Assembly (NCBI GenBank): GCA_023459355.1
Contig: JAEWUM010000013.1
Span: 62,001-126,000, forward strand
Direction: 5' to 3'
Origin: Bacteroidota bacterium
Lineage (GTDB): Bacteria; Bacteroidota; Bacteroidia; Bacteroidales; Paludibacteraceae
DNA length: 64,000 nt
The first letter of the stretch is position 1. The number at the start of each line of letters is the position of its first letter. Positions 52,047 through 59,621 of this stretch are shown one piece after another. The position numbers and the translations under genes are program-made. The notes under the pieces are model-generated. The model saw only the letters and a list, made by a program, of their open reading frames with translations, did no database searches and had not been told where the DNA came from.

Positions 52047-52937
52047 TTAGGTTGCTTTTTTAAAACTAAGCTTTCTTTCATATTCAACACCCGGTTCACT
52101 TGCCAAAAACATTTCCAGTTGGTTTTTATTGTCAAATCCACGCAGTTTGTTTTTGTAGTTCCCGAATATATGTGGATTTTCAATTTCTAATTTTCTGTTT
52201 TTTGATATTGTCAGGAACTCTTCTTCTCTGTCAATGCCAAGGAATTTTCTGTTTAAAAGATTAGCTGCTATTCCGGTTGTACTGCTACCCGTAAACGGGT
52301 CTAAGATCCATGCGTTCTGTTTGGTTGAAGCAAGAATAATTCGCGTAAGTAAGGCTAAAGGCTTTTGAGTTGGGTGTTTTCCACACGATTTCTCCCATGG
52401 AGCAATGGCAGGTAAACTCCAAACATCTTTCATCTGAGTGCCGCCATTGATTTCCTTCATTAATTCGTAGTTGTAATAATGTGAGGATTTCTTTGATTTA
52501 CGTGCCCAGATAATAAATTCTGTGGAATGTGTGAAATATCTGCACGAAAGATTTGGTGGTGGATTTGTTTTTGCCCAGGTAATGCAGTTTAAAATCTTAA
52601 ATCCTAATTCTGTCAGCATTTGAGCAACAGAAAATATGTTGTGAAAAGTTCCACTTATCCAGATTGTACCATTGTCGGTGAGGTGGCTATGACAGGCTTT
52701 TAGCCAATTGAAGTTAAATTCATTATCTTTCTCAAATCCTTGCGATTTGTCCCATTCACCCTTGTTTACACTTACCATTTTACCGCTCTGTACTGAAATC
52801 CCGTCGTTCGACAGGAAATAGGGTGGATCTGCAAAAATCATATCGAACTTAAAATCAAATTGATTTAAAAGTTCAACACTATCACCTTGTAAGAGTGTAA
52901 ATTCTTTGTCTTTTGATTTGAAAAAAGGTTTAATCAT
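52047..52937 (-). CDS. DpnA-like DNA adenine methyltransferase (beta type, GATC)
   Basis: 296 aa. Motif order is beta type: DPPY (37-40) near the N-terminus and the SAM-binding DPFTGSSTTG (213-222) near the C-terminus, with WAKTNPPPNLSCRYFTHSTE (121-140) and KHPTQKP (187-193). The whole matches the second methylase of DpnII-type systems (M.DpnA), which in Streptococcus methylates adenine in GATC on single-stranded DNA. The gene begins inside the stop of the 83-aa gene (ATGA overlap). It is separated from the DpnM- and DpnII-like genes by a cassette of four other genes. Confidence 0.85.
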   Translation of the reverse strand: MIKPFFKSKDKEFTLLQGDSVELLNQFDFKFDMIFADPPYFLSNDGISVQSGKMVSVNKGEWDKSQGFEKDNEFNFNWLKACHSHLTDNGTIWISGTFHNIFSVAQMLTELGFKILNCITWAKTNPPPNLSCRYFTHSTEFIIWARKSKKSSHYYNYELMKEINGGTQMKDVWSLPAIAPWEKSCGKHPTQKPLALLTRIILASTKQNAWILDPFTGSSTTGIAANLLNRKFLGIDREEEFLTISKNRKLEIENPHIFGNYKNKLRGFDNKNQLEMFLASEPGVEYERKLSFKKAT

Positions 52938-53185
52938 AATTCAATTTTAGTAAAATGTTGATTAAACTCATCTATTGATTTAACAATAATTCTGTCGTTG
53001 AACCCTTCAAGAGTATCTGTCCACCTAACGAGAACATTATTGTTATTGTAATCTACCGTGGGATCTATCTCGACTTTAAGACCCATATAATCCCAAATTT
53101 GTAAATCATTTGTTACTTCCAGATAATCAGCTAAGGAGTTTATCTTTCCGTTAATCTTCCTTGTACCGTGTCTATCAAATCTCAT
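52934..53185 (-). CDS. Small hypothetical protein coupled to the DpnA-like gene
   Basis: 83 aa, starting MRFDRHGTRKINGKINSLAD. It contains WDYMGLKVEIDPTVDY and a C-terminal IIVKSIDEFNQHF. No family was recognised. A TATCTTTG promoter precedes it and the ATGA overlap ties it to the methylase, so it is probably expressed with it. Confidence 0.55.
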   Translation of the reverse strand: MRFDRHGTRKINGKINSLADYLEVTNDLQIWDYMGLKVEIDPTVDYNNNNVLVRWTDTLEGFNDRIIVKSIDEFNQHFTKIEL

Positions 53186-53222
53186 ATTTAATGTTTTTAA
53201 TTGGTTAAAAGAGTTAATTTAT

Positions 53223-53274
53223 TACTTTTGTGCAAAGATAATAATAATCATTCTTTGTAACACACAATAAGTGT
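53223..53274. promoter_or_regulatory. Overlapping divergent promoters and palindrome before the C-protein-like gene
   Basis: + strand: TACTTTTG at 53223-53230 with TTG 19 bases upstream. - strand: TATCTTTG at 53240-53233. The pseudo-palindrome ACACAATAAGTGT (53262-53274) lies between the promoters and the + strand ATG (53285). It resembles a C-box, the operator bound by controller proteins of restriction-modification systems. Confidence 0.5.
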
Positions 53275-53284
53275 CTTTATTTGC

Positions 53285-53503
53285 ATGGAAAATGATATTT
53301 TAACACAATTTGGCAGCAGAGTAAAAGAGCTACGTATAAAAAACAAACTCACACAGGAACAGTTTGCTCAAAAAATAGGACTGCATAAAAATTACATCGG
53401 TATGGTTGAAAGGGGGGAACGAAATCCATCCTTGGTTAACATACAGATAATAGCGAATGGGTTGAATGTTACGATTTCTGAGTTGATGAAATTCTTAGTT
53501 TGA
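53285..53503 (+). CDS. C-protein-like HTH controller
   Basis: 72 aa, almost entirely an XRE HTH: LKELRIKNKLTQEQFAQKIG-type (residues about 13-32), LHKNYIGMVERGERNPSLVN. Length and composition match the C (controller) proteins of type II restriction-modification loci, which control timing of restriction gene expression. It points opposite to the other genes of the locus, and ends 7 bases before the end of the nuclease gene. Confidence 0.78.
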   Translation: MENDILTQFGSRVKELRIKNKLTQEQFAQKIGLHKNYIGMVERGERNPSLVNIQIIANGLNVTISELMKFLV

Positions 53504-53510
53504 ATAATCT

Positions 53511-54284
53511 TTATTTGCAATTTGGTCCAATAATTTTATATCTCTGTGATTTAATCAAATAGATGCTGTTATAATCATCTTCATCTTTAAAACCATATTG
53601 CCATATATTATATAAATCGCCTTGCATTTCAAAAAATAATAAAAATACATCCTTTTTTGAATAATATTTCCATTGTTTAAAGGGATAAAATAACTGTCTA
53701 ATAATCGTATTTGTTGTCGTTGAGTTTTTTGCTTCAATTAAGACAATCTTATCTCTACTTTCAAATCCAGCATCAACTTCTGTTTGAACACTTTCTGTTT
53801 TAATTCGTTGTTTTCCAACTTTAAATGAGAACGGGGGTGTATATTTTCGACCTCTAATTGTTAATAAAAGAGAAGGGTCTTCCATAAATGTTCTAATCAA
53901 TGAGGATGCATAAGCAAAATCCAAATGTTGCATTTCAGAATCACCAACTTCTGAAGTTTCAAGCTTGAAGTCTAATTGTGATTTGTATATCAATGGTTCT
54001 GTATTAATTGGTGGAATGTCAACATAACCCTCTCCTTTAATTATTTTATATTCGCCATTTTTCACTGGTAATAAAAAAAGATCATTTTCAACAAATACAT
54101 CAGGTCTGTCTTCTCTACAATCCTGTTTGCATAGCAAACGAACTTCCTTCTCAGCTGTTTTTTTAAAGTCATGACATGCAGATTTTATTTGATAATTTTT
54201 TATGTGGAAAGGTGATTTAGAAAAATCATGTTTATCTAAACCTAAAACATCAAATATTTTTCTCCAAGAAATACTACTACTCAT
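53511..54284 (-). CDS. PD-(D/E)XK nuclease-like protein (restriction endonuclease-like)
   Basis: 257 aa. The nuclease core is EVDAGFES (169-176), followed by KIVLIEAKNS (179-188): Asp171, Glu184 and Lys186 fit the D-x12-E-x-K layout. The middle part has GEGYVDIPPI and DFKLETSEVGDSEMQHLDF. It resembles what I recall of stand-alone type II restriction endonucleases, but I cannot name the group. It is the last gene of the minus-strand cassette that follows the DpnII-like gene, and lies 5 bases after the 87-aa gene. It could be a second restriction activity or a defence effector. Confidence 0.65.
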   Translation of the reverse strand: MSSSISWRKIFDVLGLDKHDFSKSPFHIKNYQIKSACHDFKKTAEKEVRLLCKQDCREDRPDVFVENDLFLLPVKNGEYKIIKGEGYVDIPPINTEPLIYKSQLDFKLETSEVGDSEMQHLDFAYASSLIRTFMEDPSLLLTIRGRKYTPPFSFKVGKQRIKTESVQTEVDAGFESRDKIVLIEAKNSTTTNTIIRQLFYPFKQWKYYSKKDVFLLFFEMQGDLYNIWQYGFKDEDDYNSIYLIKSQRYKIIGPNCK

Positions 54285-54289
54285 ATTAA

Positions 54290-54553
54290 TTACTTATAAT
54301 ACTCTTGAACACCATTAAAATATCCTTGTGCATAAGCTGCATGAGGACTTTTATGTCTTTGCTCTTTCGCCTGGCTATCATCAAGTGATTGAAATAAAAC
54401 AGTCAAGTCAATGCTTTCTTTTAGTACGAGGCCATCTTGATAGCCTTGTTCATATGCACAAGCTGCACACTTGTGTCTACCAATTTTTCCTTGGTCAGTA
54501 GGAAGTGTTCTCATAACTCCCTGAATTGCTGAGTGATCTTTTTTGCAAGCCAT
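54290..54553 (-). CDS. Small Cys/His protein with internal duplication
   Basis: 87 aa, MACKKDHSAIQGVMRTLPTD at the start. RHKCAACAYEQGYQDG (26-41) and RHKSPHAAYAQGYFNG (66-81) are two copies of one motif, the first with a CxxC pair. It may bind zinc. The pattern GVMRTLPTDQGKIGRHKCAAC recalls small proteins found beside restriction genes, a statement from memory. It lies between the DGQHR gene (8 bases) and the nuclease gene (5 bases). Confidence 0.6.
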   Translation of the reverse strand: MACKKDHSAIQGVMRTLPTDQGKIGRHKCAACAYEQGYQDGLVLKESIDLTVLFQSLDDSQAKEQRHKSPHAAYAQGYFNGVQEYYK

Positions 54554-54561
54554 ATTTTATT

Positions 54562-55713
54562 TTATAAAAATGATTTTAATTCTTTATAAAGTTTTGATTC
54601 ACCGACTCCACCTGGAGGATATTGCTCTTTTGTGAAATTCATGTCATTGATGTCAATTTTCTCAAATACATTCTTGAAATTTTCGAAAGTTGGAACATCC
54701 GAATCTTTTTCAATAACTCTATAAACATCTTTTAGGAGTCTCATAAGTGAAATTAATCCTGTTGACTTAGGCAAAATTGCTGGATATTCTAAACTCCAAG
54801 ATTTTGGCCACTTATTCTCAACAGCTTTAAAATAGTTCCAAATAAACAATGCAATTTTTGCATCTTCTTTATTGATAAAATAGTTTCTTAAAAATAAATG
54901 GTAAAAATCTTTATCTGATGGATACAATGGGTCTAAACTTTTTCCTCTTTTCAATACATCCCTATCTTTTTCTGGTTCTCTCGATATGTATTTCAAAATA
55001 CATTCAACAAATGTTGATTGAGTTATAGTTTCTCTTTCTGGATCATCTGCACGACCTAAAATTTTAATCTTATCAACAAAAGGACTACCTTTTCTTTCAT
55101 TCAAAAGTCTTACAATATTATGTGCAGTTCTTTGTGGACTATGTGTTTTTGAATACTCATATAAATCATAAACTAAGGATTTATTTACTTTAGTTTGAGC
55201 TTTGTTAATTGTAGCAAATACCATTGATTGATCATCAATATCCATATCAACAAATATGCTCACAACTAGCTGGAATTCACCTTTGTTCTGAAAAAACAAA
55301 TTATTCTCAAGTCCCTTTTTTAATCCATAAACACGATGTTGTCCATCAATTATTTTTGCAATATTCTCATCTTTTCTAATTTTCAATTCTGATGTTGATC
55401 TATCAAAAGAAATATTTACCAATTCTTTTTCATTGCTAAATTTTGTTATTGAATCTATTGCTAAAATAATACTTGACGGGAATGTAGCATCAATATTTTC
55501 AACATATTGAGCTATGGATTTAATTCTTTTCGGTTCTAACTCTCTCTGTATCCCAAAATATGTTTCGACTTCGCTGTTTTCCTCTCTTTCAATTCTTCGT
55601 ATATCTGAGTAGCAAATCTTTAACAAATCCTGCCAATCGATAGTAGCAACATAGAAGAAACCTATAGGTTGCTTGACTTCTAAACATTTAATTGTAATAT
55701 TTGACTTATCCAT
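54562..55713 (-). CDS. DGQHR-domain protein
   Basis: 383 aa. The family signature is IIDGQHRVYGL (121-131), followed by FATINKAQTKVNKSLV (166-181), as in DndB (repressor of phosphorothioation genes), DpdB and other DGQHR proteins, which have a ParB-like fold and can bind NTPs or DNA. The TAA stop of the membrane-protein gene upstream shares an A with its ATG, so the two are translationally coupled. The C-terminal 150 residues are helical. In this setting it may control or assist a defence effector; this is inference. Confidence 0.8.
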   Translation of the reverse strand: MDKSNITIKCLEVKQPIGFFYVATIDWQDLLKICYSDIRRIEREENSEVETYFGIQRELEPKRIKSIAQYVENIDATFPSSIILAIDSITKFSNEKELVNISFDRSTSELKIRKDENIAKIIDGQHRVYGLKKGLENNLFFQNKGEFQLVVSIFVDMDIDDQSMVFATINKAQTKVNKSLVYDLYEYSKTHSPQRTAHNIVRLLNERKGSPFVDKIKILGRADDPERETITQSTFVECILKYISREPEKDRDVLKRGKSLDPLYPSDKDFYHLFLRNYFINKEDAKIALFIWNYFKAVENKWPKSWSLEYPAILPKSTGLISLMRLLKDVYRVIEKDSDVPTFENFKNVFEKIDINDMNFTKEQYPPGGVGESKLYKELKSFL

Positions 55714-56276
55714 TATGATTTCCTTGTTAGTTCCTCAAAATCAGCAAATAAATCTTTTTTACTCTGTTCTCGTTCTTCTTTGGGACGTGGATGTTCTTTT
55801 CTGTAATCAAATATCTTATAGAAGACAAACAAAATAAAAGATATAATTGTAACAATCCATGTGAAAATGGAAATGGTATTCCTATCTAAAATTGAATCAA
55901 ATTGATTGTTTTTCATTGAAGTTATCAAAAATATTATTGAAATTACACCTGCGGTTATAAGGATTAGACCAAAAACAAAAAAGTTTTTTCTTACTTGTTT
56001 TAAAGACAAATATGTAGCACTAGTAAGAAAAGCGGCACTATATACAACAAAGTTTTTCGGATGAAAAAAGTCAGGATCTTCCAAAAAAGGATTTAATACA
56101 TCTACAGATGATAATAATTGAAGTAATATCCAACCAAACCATAAAGGGAATAAATTACCAAATAAAGTAAAAATAATTGAAACAACAGGTTCAGAGTAAT
56201 TTTTTTTATACCAGTCCTTCAAATGGCGAAAGTGATATTTTACTTTCTCGCGTATTTGTTTAATTAAACTCATCAT
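55713..56276 (-). CDS. Four-TM membrane protein coupled to the DpnII-like gene
   Basis: 187 aa with four hydrophobic segments (about 29-50, 74-88, 97-117 and 134-154), a basic N-terminus and an acidic/basic C-terminal tail. The ATG shares its A with the TAA of the DpnII-like gene, and its own TAA shares its A with the next ATG. No family was recognised. It could be a pore-type effector or membrane anchor. Confidence 0.7.
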   Translation of the reverse strand: MMSLIKQIREKVKYHFRHLKDWYKKNYSEPVVSIIFTLFGNLFPLWFGWILLQLLSSVDVLNPFLEDPDFFHPKNFVVYSAAFLTSATYLSLKQVRKNFFVFGLILITAGVISIIFLITSMKNNQFDSILDRNTISIFTWIVTIISFILFVFYKIFDYRKEHPRPKEEREQSKKDLFADFEELTRKS

Positions 56277-57184
56277 TAATGTATAATGTTTATTAATATA
56301 CCATTTCTCAACATCTCCAAATTCACCAGATAATCCGATTTGTCAAAATACTCCCTCAATGGCTTTAATGTGGATTTCCAGCCTGCACCATCAGTTACCC
56401 AAATAAATTCAATGCCCTGTCTGTGGTAACGGTTATACATTTCGCAGTATTCCGTAGCTGTCGATTTTAGTTTAGATCCACCTCCGCTATAGAAATTTAC
56501 CTCGACAAGGTAGAGTTTGCCATTTTTATTGATAGCGAAGTCAATGATGCGTGACGATTTATCTACTTCTATTTGAATACCCCATTTGGCTTTGATTTTT
56601 GCCGCAGTGGCTTGTGATATGTATTCAGCCCCACTTTGTTGGCAGTATTCATCCACAAATACTTCCACAATGCCTTCCATCATGGTGCCTCCACGGTTCT
56701 TTCTTCCGTTGCTATCCAATCCTACTTCGACCCCAATGGCGTAGTCAACCAAATTTCTTACTTGTTTGTTACAGAGAATATCGGCTAATCCAGTTTGGAG
56801 GACAAATGATGCCAAATCATTGATTTGGTCGTCGGTTGGTGTTTTTAAAGAAAAATCAAAACGTTTGGAAATAAACTGTTTGACGTCTATAAGTACATCA
56901 AACGATTTCTCGCGGCAGGCTATCAGGTAAGGAATCGCCTTTATAACTTCCGGGTATTGCTTGATAAGCAAAGCCGTTTCTTGCTCAATATTTTCTTTTC
57001 CGATTAAATAATTGAGCAGGTTTAATTCTTTTTCAATTGGTTTTACCTTATCAAAAACCTTTTTCCAGTTTACAAAGTAATCCCAGGTAGTAATTTTATC
57101 TCTAAAGCTATTTTGTATATACTCAAATAATTTATCATCGCTTGGTAATTCAAGCAATTTTGACAGTTTTTTCATAGCTTCCAT
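56276..57184 (-). CDS. DpnII/MboI-like type II restriction endonuclease (GATC)
   Basis: 302 aa; an in-frame ATG three codons later is also possible. VRNLVDYAIGVEVGLDSNGR, KNRGGTMMEG and LYLVEVNFYSGGGSKLK are characteristic of the DpnII family, and IIDFAINKNGKLYLVEVN carries the nuclease residues (Asp215, Glu228 and Asn230). The family cuts unmethylated GATC. It overlaps the DpnM-like gene by 35 bases. Together with DpnM- and DpnA-like methylases it forms a complete DpnII-type system. Confidence 0.85.
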   Translation of the reverse strand: MEAMKKLSKLLELPSDDKLFEYIQNSFRDKITTWDYFVNWKKVFDKVKPIEKELNLLNYLIGKENIEQETALLIKQYPEVIKAIPYLIACREKSFDVLIDVKQFISKRFDFSLKTPTDDQINDLASFVLQTGLADILCNKQVRNLVDYAIGVEVGLDSNGRKNRGGTMMEGIVEVFVDEYCQQSGAEYISQATAAKIKAKWGIQIEVDKSSRIIDFAINKNGKLYLVEVNFYSGGGSKLKSTATEYCEMYNRYHRQGIEFIWVTDGAGWKSTLKPLREYFDKSDYLVNLEMLRNGILINIIH

Positions 57185-58064
57185 TTGTGATTAATAACTC
57201 TGTAAGTTTTCCTCTTTTATCAGCTTTTGCATTGACCATTCTGGTCGCATAAACACGACTAATTTCAAACTGATTATATAAATCATCAAAAAAGTTGTCG
57301 TGCGGATTTTTCCCTTTTACATCAGAATTACTTAAAATAAAACGATGACCAAGCATGTCAATTCTTTGACAAAATCTGCCAAGTCTGATTTGCTCGTTAT
57401 CATTAAAATCCTCTTTTGAATATGAATTGAAACTGGAGGTCTCACTCAACGGTTTATAGGGTGGGTCAAAATAAAAGAAACTATTTTCACCAGCATGTTT
57501 TAATGTTGCTTCAAAATCACCGGTCAGAATCTCCACTTTCTGTAGTAATTCGCTATCAGCCAATATTGTTTGTTCATCGCAAATTGTTGGATTTGCATAC
57601 TTTCCAAATGGTACGTTAAAAAGTCCTTTGCTGTTTACTCTGTAAAGTCCATTAAAACAGGTTCTATTTAGAAAAATAAATAATGCCGTGTTTTCAACCG
57701 GTTCGAGTGATTTCGTGTTGAATCTATCTCGTTTTAATAAATAATATGCCTTTCGGTCACCTTCTGTAAGTGGCAAATACTCATTCTGAATTGAGCGAAG
57801 TGCCTTTATTAATCCTTTTGGATTTGTTTTTATTGTTTTATAGGCTGTTGTTAAATCCGGATTTATGTCGTTGATTACTGCTTTTTTAATATCCGGATAT
57901 TTTTGCAAAATCCAGAATAATACGGCTCCTCCACCAACAAATGGTTCTATGTATGTTATGTTATGTTGATTTCGAAAGTCTTCCGGTAATAATTTTTGAA
58001 TGGTTTCTATGAGTTGTGTCTTGCCACCAACCCACTTGATAAATGGTTTTGCTTTTTGTGTCAT
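57150..58064 (-). CDS. Dam/DpnM-like DNA adenine methyltransferase (alpha type, GATC)
   Basis: 304 aa from the ATG at 58064; a longer frame to 58148 crosses the promoter. It has FIKWVGGKTQLIE (8-20) with the SAM-binding FVGGGAVLF and, later, YFDPPYKPL (about 196-204), so the motif order is alpha type as in Dam and DpnM. A TATTTTTG promoter lies at 58091-58084. This is the first gene of the DpnII-type operon. It protects host GATC sites by N6 methylation. Confidence 0.88.
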   Translation of the reverse strand: MTQKAKPFIKWVGGKTQLIETIQKLLPEDFRNQHNITYIEPFVGGGAVLFWILQKYPDIKKAVINDINPDLTTAYKTIKTNPKGLIKALRSIQNEYLPLTEGDRKAYYLLKRDRFNTKSLEPVENTALFIFLNRTCFNGLYRVNSKGLFNVPFGKYANPTICDEQTILADSELLQKVEILTGDFEATLKHAGENSFFYFDPPYKPLSETSSFNSYSKEDFNDNEQIRLGRFCQRIDMLGHRFILSNSDVKGKNPHDNFFDDLYNQFEISRVYATRMVNAKADKRGKLTELLITNGSYEKTVKIA

Positions 58065-58083
58065 GATAATTTTTACGATTGCA

Positions 58084-58091
58084 CAAAAATA
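58084..58091 (-). promoter_or_regulatory. Promoter core TATTTTTG for the DpnM-like gene
   Basis: TATTTTTG followed by TGCAATCG on the - strand, 19 bases before the chosen ATG at 58064. It excludes the longer frame as the real start. Confidence 0.6.
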
Positions 58092-58148
58092 CATTAATTT
58101 TTGGATTTTACGACTTTTTTCTTTTGAGTTGACCTTGAAATCATACAT

Positions 58149-58493
58149 ATAGTTTTAGTTCTAGACGCACATTGGTTATAGTGCGCTCCAACATACTTTC
58201 ACACACAGTTGTATGAGTGAATTGTATTTGATTTCTTCTTTAATTGCAGAAAGCCCTATCGAATGGCTTCAGCTCAATTGTCGTATCAGCGATACGACAA
58301 TTTGCTCATTGTCAAAAATATCATCAAATTGCATCATTCTGCGCAGATTTTTGTCTTCAAAACTTCGTCCTTACCCAAAATTTGTATTATAAATTGATTC
58401 TACAAATTAACATAGTTAATTAGGAGGCTAAGACTATAACATACATTTAATAATGCTTTATTCGATACAACCTTCCACAAATTTTTCCCATCT
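58149..58493. repeat. Intergenic gap with a hairpin; no gene seen
   Basis: An 11-bp stem (AATTGTCGTAT at 58276-58286 and ATACGACAATT at 58292-58302, loop CAGCG) lies centrally. CATCTTTGCAC at about 58486-58496 is a near match to TAnnTTTG for the next gene. No coding potential was seen. Confidence 0.5.
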
Positions 58494-58529
58494 TTGCACT
58501 CAAATTCCCAAACCCTTTTAACTTATAAT

Positions 58530-59249
58530 ATGAAGAAAACAATCAGAGCCTATTTCAGGCAGAAGCCATTCAAGTCGATGAAGGATATGTTTATGCCGGT
58601 GGCGGTGCACAAAGGACGGTTGAGCATGCGTGATGTGATTGACCGGATGACCGACCGGGGCTCACTTGGTAAGGAAACTATTGAAATTCTGATTAACAAT
58701 TTTCACGAGACGGCCATGGAGCTGGCGGCGGATGGTTATAACGTGGATGCCGGGTTGGTGTATCTGCGGGCGATGATAACTGGGACCAACAGCGCCCACG
58801 AGATTGATCGCGATATTAACAAGGTGGTGATTTCGGCGATACCCGGGAAAAAACTGCAGAAAGCCGGTGAGCAAACTAAAATCGAACTGGGTCGCCATAA
58901 AAATGTGTACAAAGGTATCATGGGTGTCGGACTGCCTAACCAGCAGGGTGCGGAGCTAACTGAAAGGTCGATGGTGAAGATTTTTGGCAATCACCTCAAA
59001 ATAGCGGGAGAGCATCCGGCTTGCGGGGTGTTTTTTATCCATGCTGAAACGAAAAAGGTGATACAGGTTCCCATGAATTATATCGTCGATAATTTCCCAC
59101 AGTCGCTGTTGCTGATACTGCCGGATGAGCTCGTGGCAGGGACTTATCAACTGAAAATAACCACTTGTTATGGTGGTAACGCTACTTTACTGAAAAAACC
59201 AAAGATTTACGAATATGCACAGCCGGTGATGATTCATCCGAGGGTTTAA
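58530..59249 (+). CDS. DNA-binding domain plus DUF4469 protein (HU-like)
   Basis: 239 aa from the ATG at 58530; the frame is open from 58494 but the extra residues do not fit the family. The N-terminal half (KGRLSMRDVIDRMTDRGSLG, then NNFHETAMELAADGYNVDAG) is the HU-like DNA-binding domain found in Bacteroidales, and the C-terminal part (LLLILPDELVAGTYQLKITT) matches DUF4469. The family may bind DNA as a dimer; its role is not known. It is a single gene between the DpnII locus and the hairpin array. Confidence 0.78.
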   Translation: MKKTIRAYFRQKPFKSMKDMFMPVAVHKGRLSMRDVIDRMTDRGSLGKETIEILINNFHETAMELAADGYNVDAGLVYLRAMITGTNSAHEIDRDINKVVISAIPGKKLQKAGEQTKIELGRHKNVYKGIMGVGLPNQQGAELTERSMVKIFGNHLKIAGEHPACGVFFIHAETKKVIQVPMNYIVDNFPQSLLLILPDELVAGTYQLKITTCYGGNATLLKKPKIYEYAQPVMIHPRV

Positions 59250-59345
59250 GGTCTTGGTGCTTTACACTTCCCTGTGTGGTTAAGTGATTCCCCTCGTATG
59301 GATGTGCCTGCATACTCCCTGTGGTGGTGTGTTATAGCCTGTGCA

Positions 59346-59448
59346 GAGGTGCTTAGTGTAGTAGTACACTAAGCGATAGTGTAGTGCTACACTAAGCCAT
59401 AGTATACATGTACACTAAGTAATAGTGTACTACTACACTAAGCACCTC
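59346..59448. repeat. Tandem array of four 23-bp hairpin units
   Basis: Units start at 59354, 59377, 59400 and 59423. Each is TAGTGTA or TAGTATA, a 4-base centre (GTAG, GTGC, CATG, CTAC), then TACACTAAG and a 3-base link. The first unit with its left flank (59346-59371) is the exact reverse complement of the last unit with its right flank (59423-59448), over 26 bases. The centres differ while the arms are nearly constant. Confidence 0.85.
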
Positions 59449-59497
59449 ATATCAGGCAGTGTTGGTGTGCCACTACCGGTATGTTGCCGGTGCCATA

Positions 59498-59584
59498 GTA
59501 GAGACGCGATTAATCGCGTCTCTACTATATTGACCAAATAAGGTTTTTCTATTTCTTCTCATACGCCTGCTCATGCACGCTCGC
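59498..59584. repeat. Copy of the asnB 3' end and following palindrome (left direct repeat)
   Basis: This segment matches 61482-61568 with four mismatches over 87 bases. It includes the 28-bp palindrome GTAGAGACGC...GCGTCTCTAC (59498-59525) and a copy of the last codons of asnB (reading EQAYEKK then stop on the - strand). It is not needed for any gene here, so it is a duplicated or left-over end. Confidence 0.85.
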
Positions 59585-59621
59585 TCGTGTCTGTCCAAAT
59601 TATTATACCTTTGACTTAGTG

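Noticed and set aside
58065..58148. 28-residue N-terminal extension of the DpnM-like protein
   Set aside because: The TATTTTTG promoter lies inside it, and relatives start near the FIKWVGGK motif.
59346..59448. Possible CRISPR array
   Set aside because: The 23-bp units follow one another without unique spacers, and no cas genes are near.
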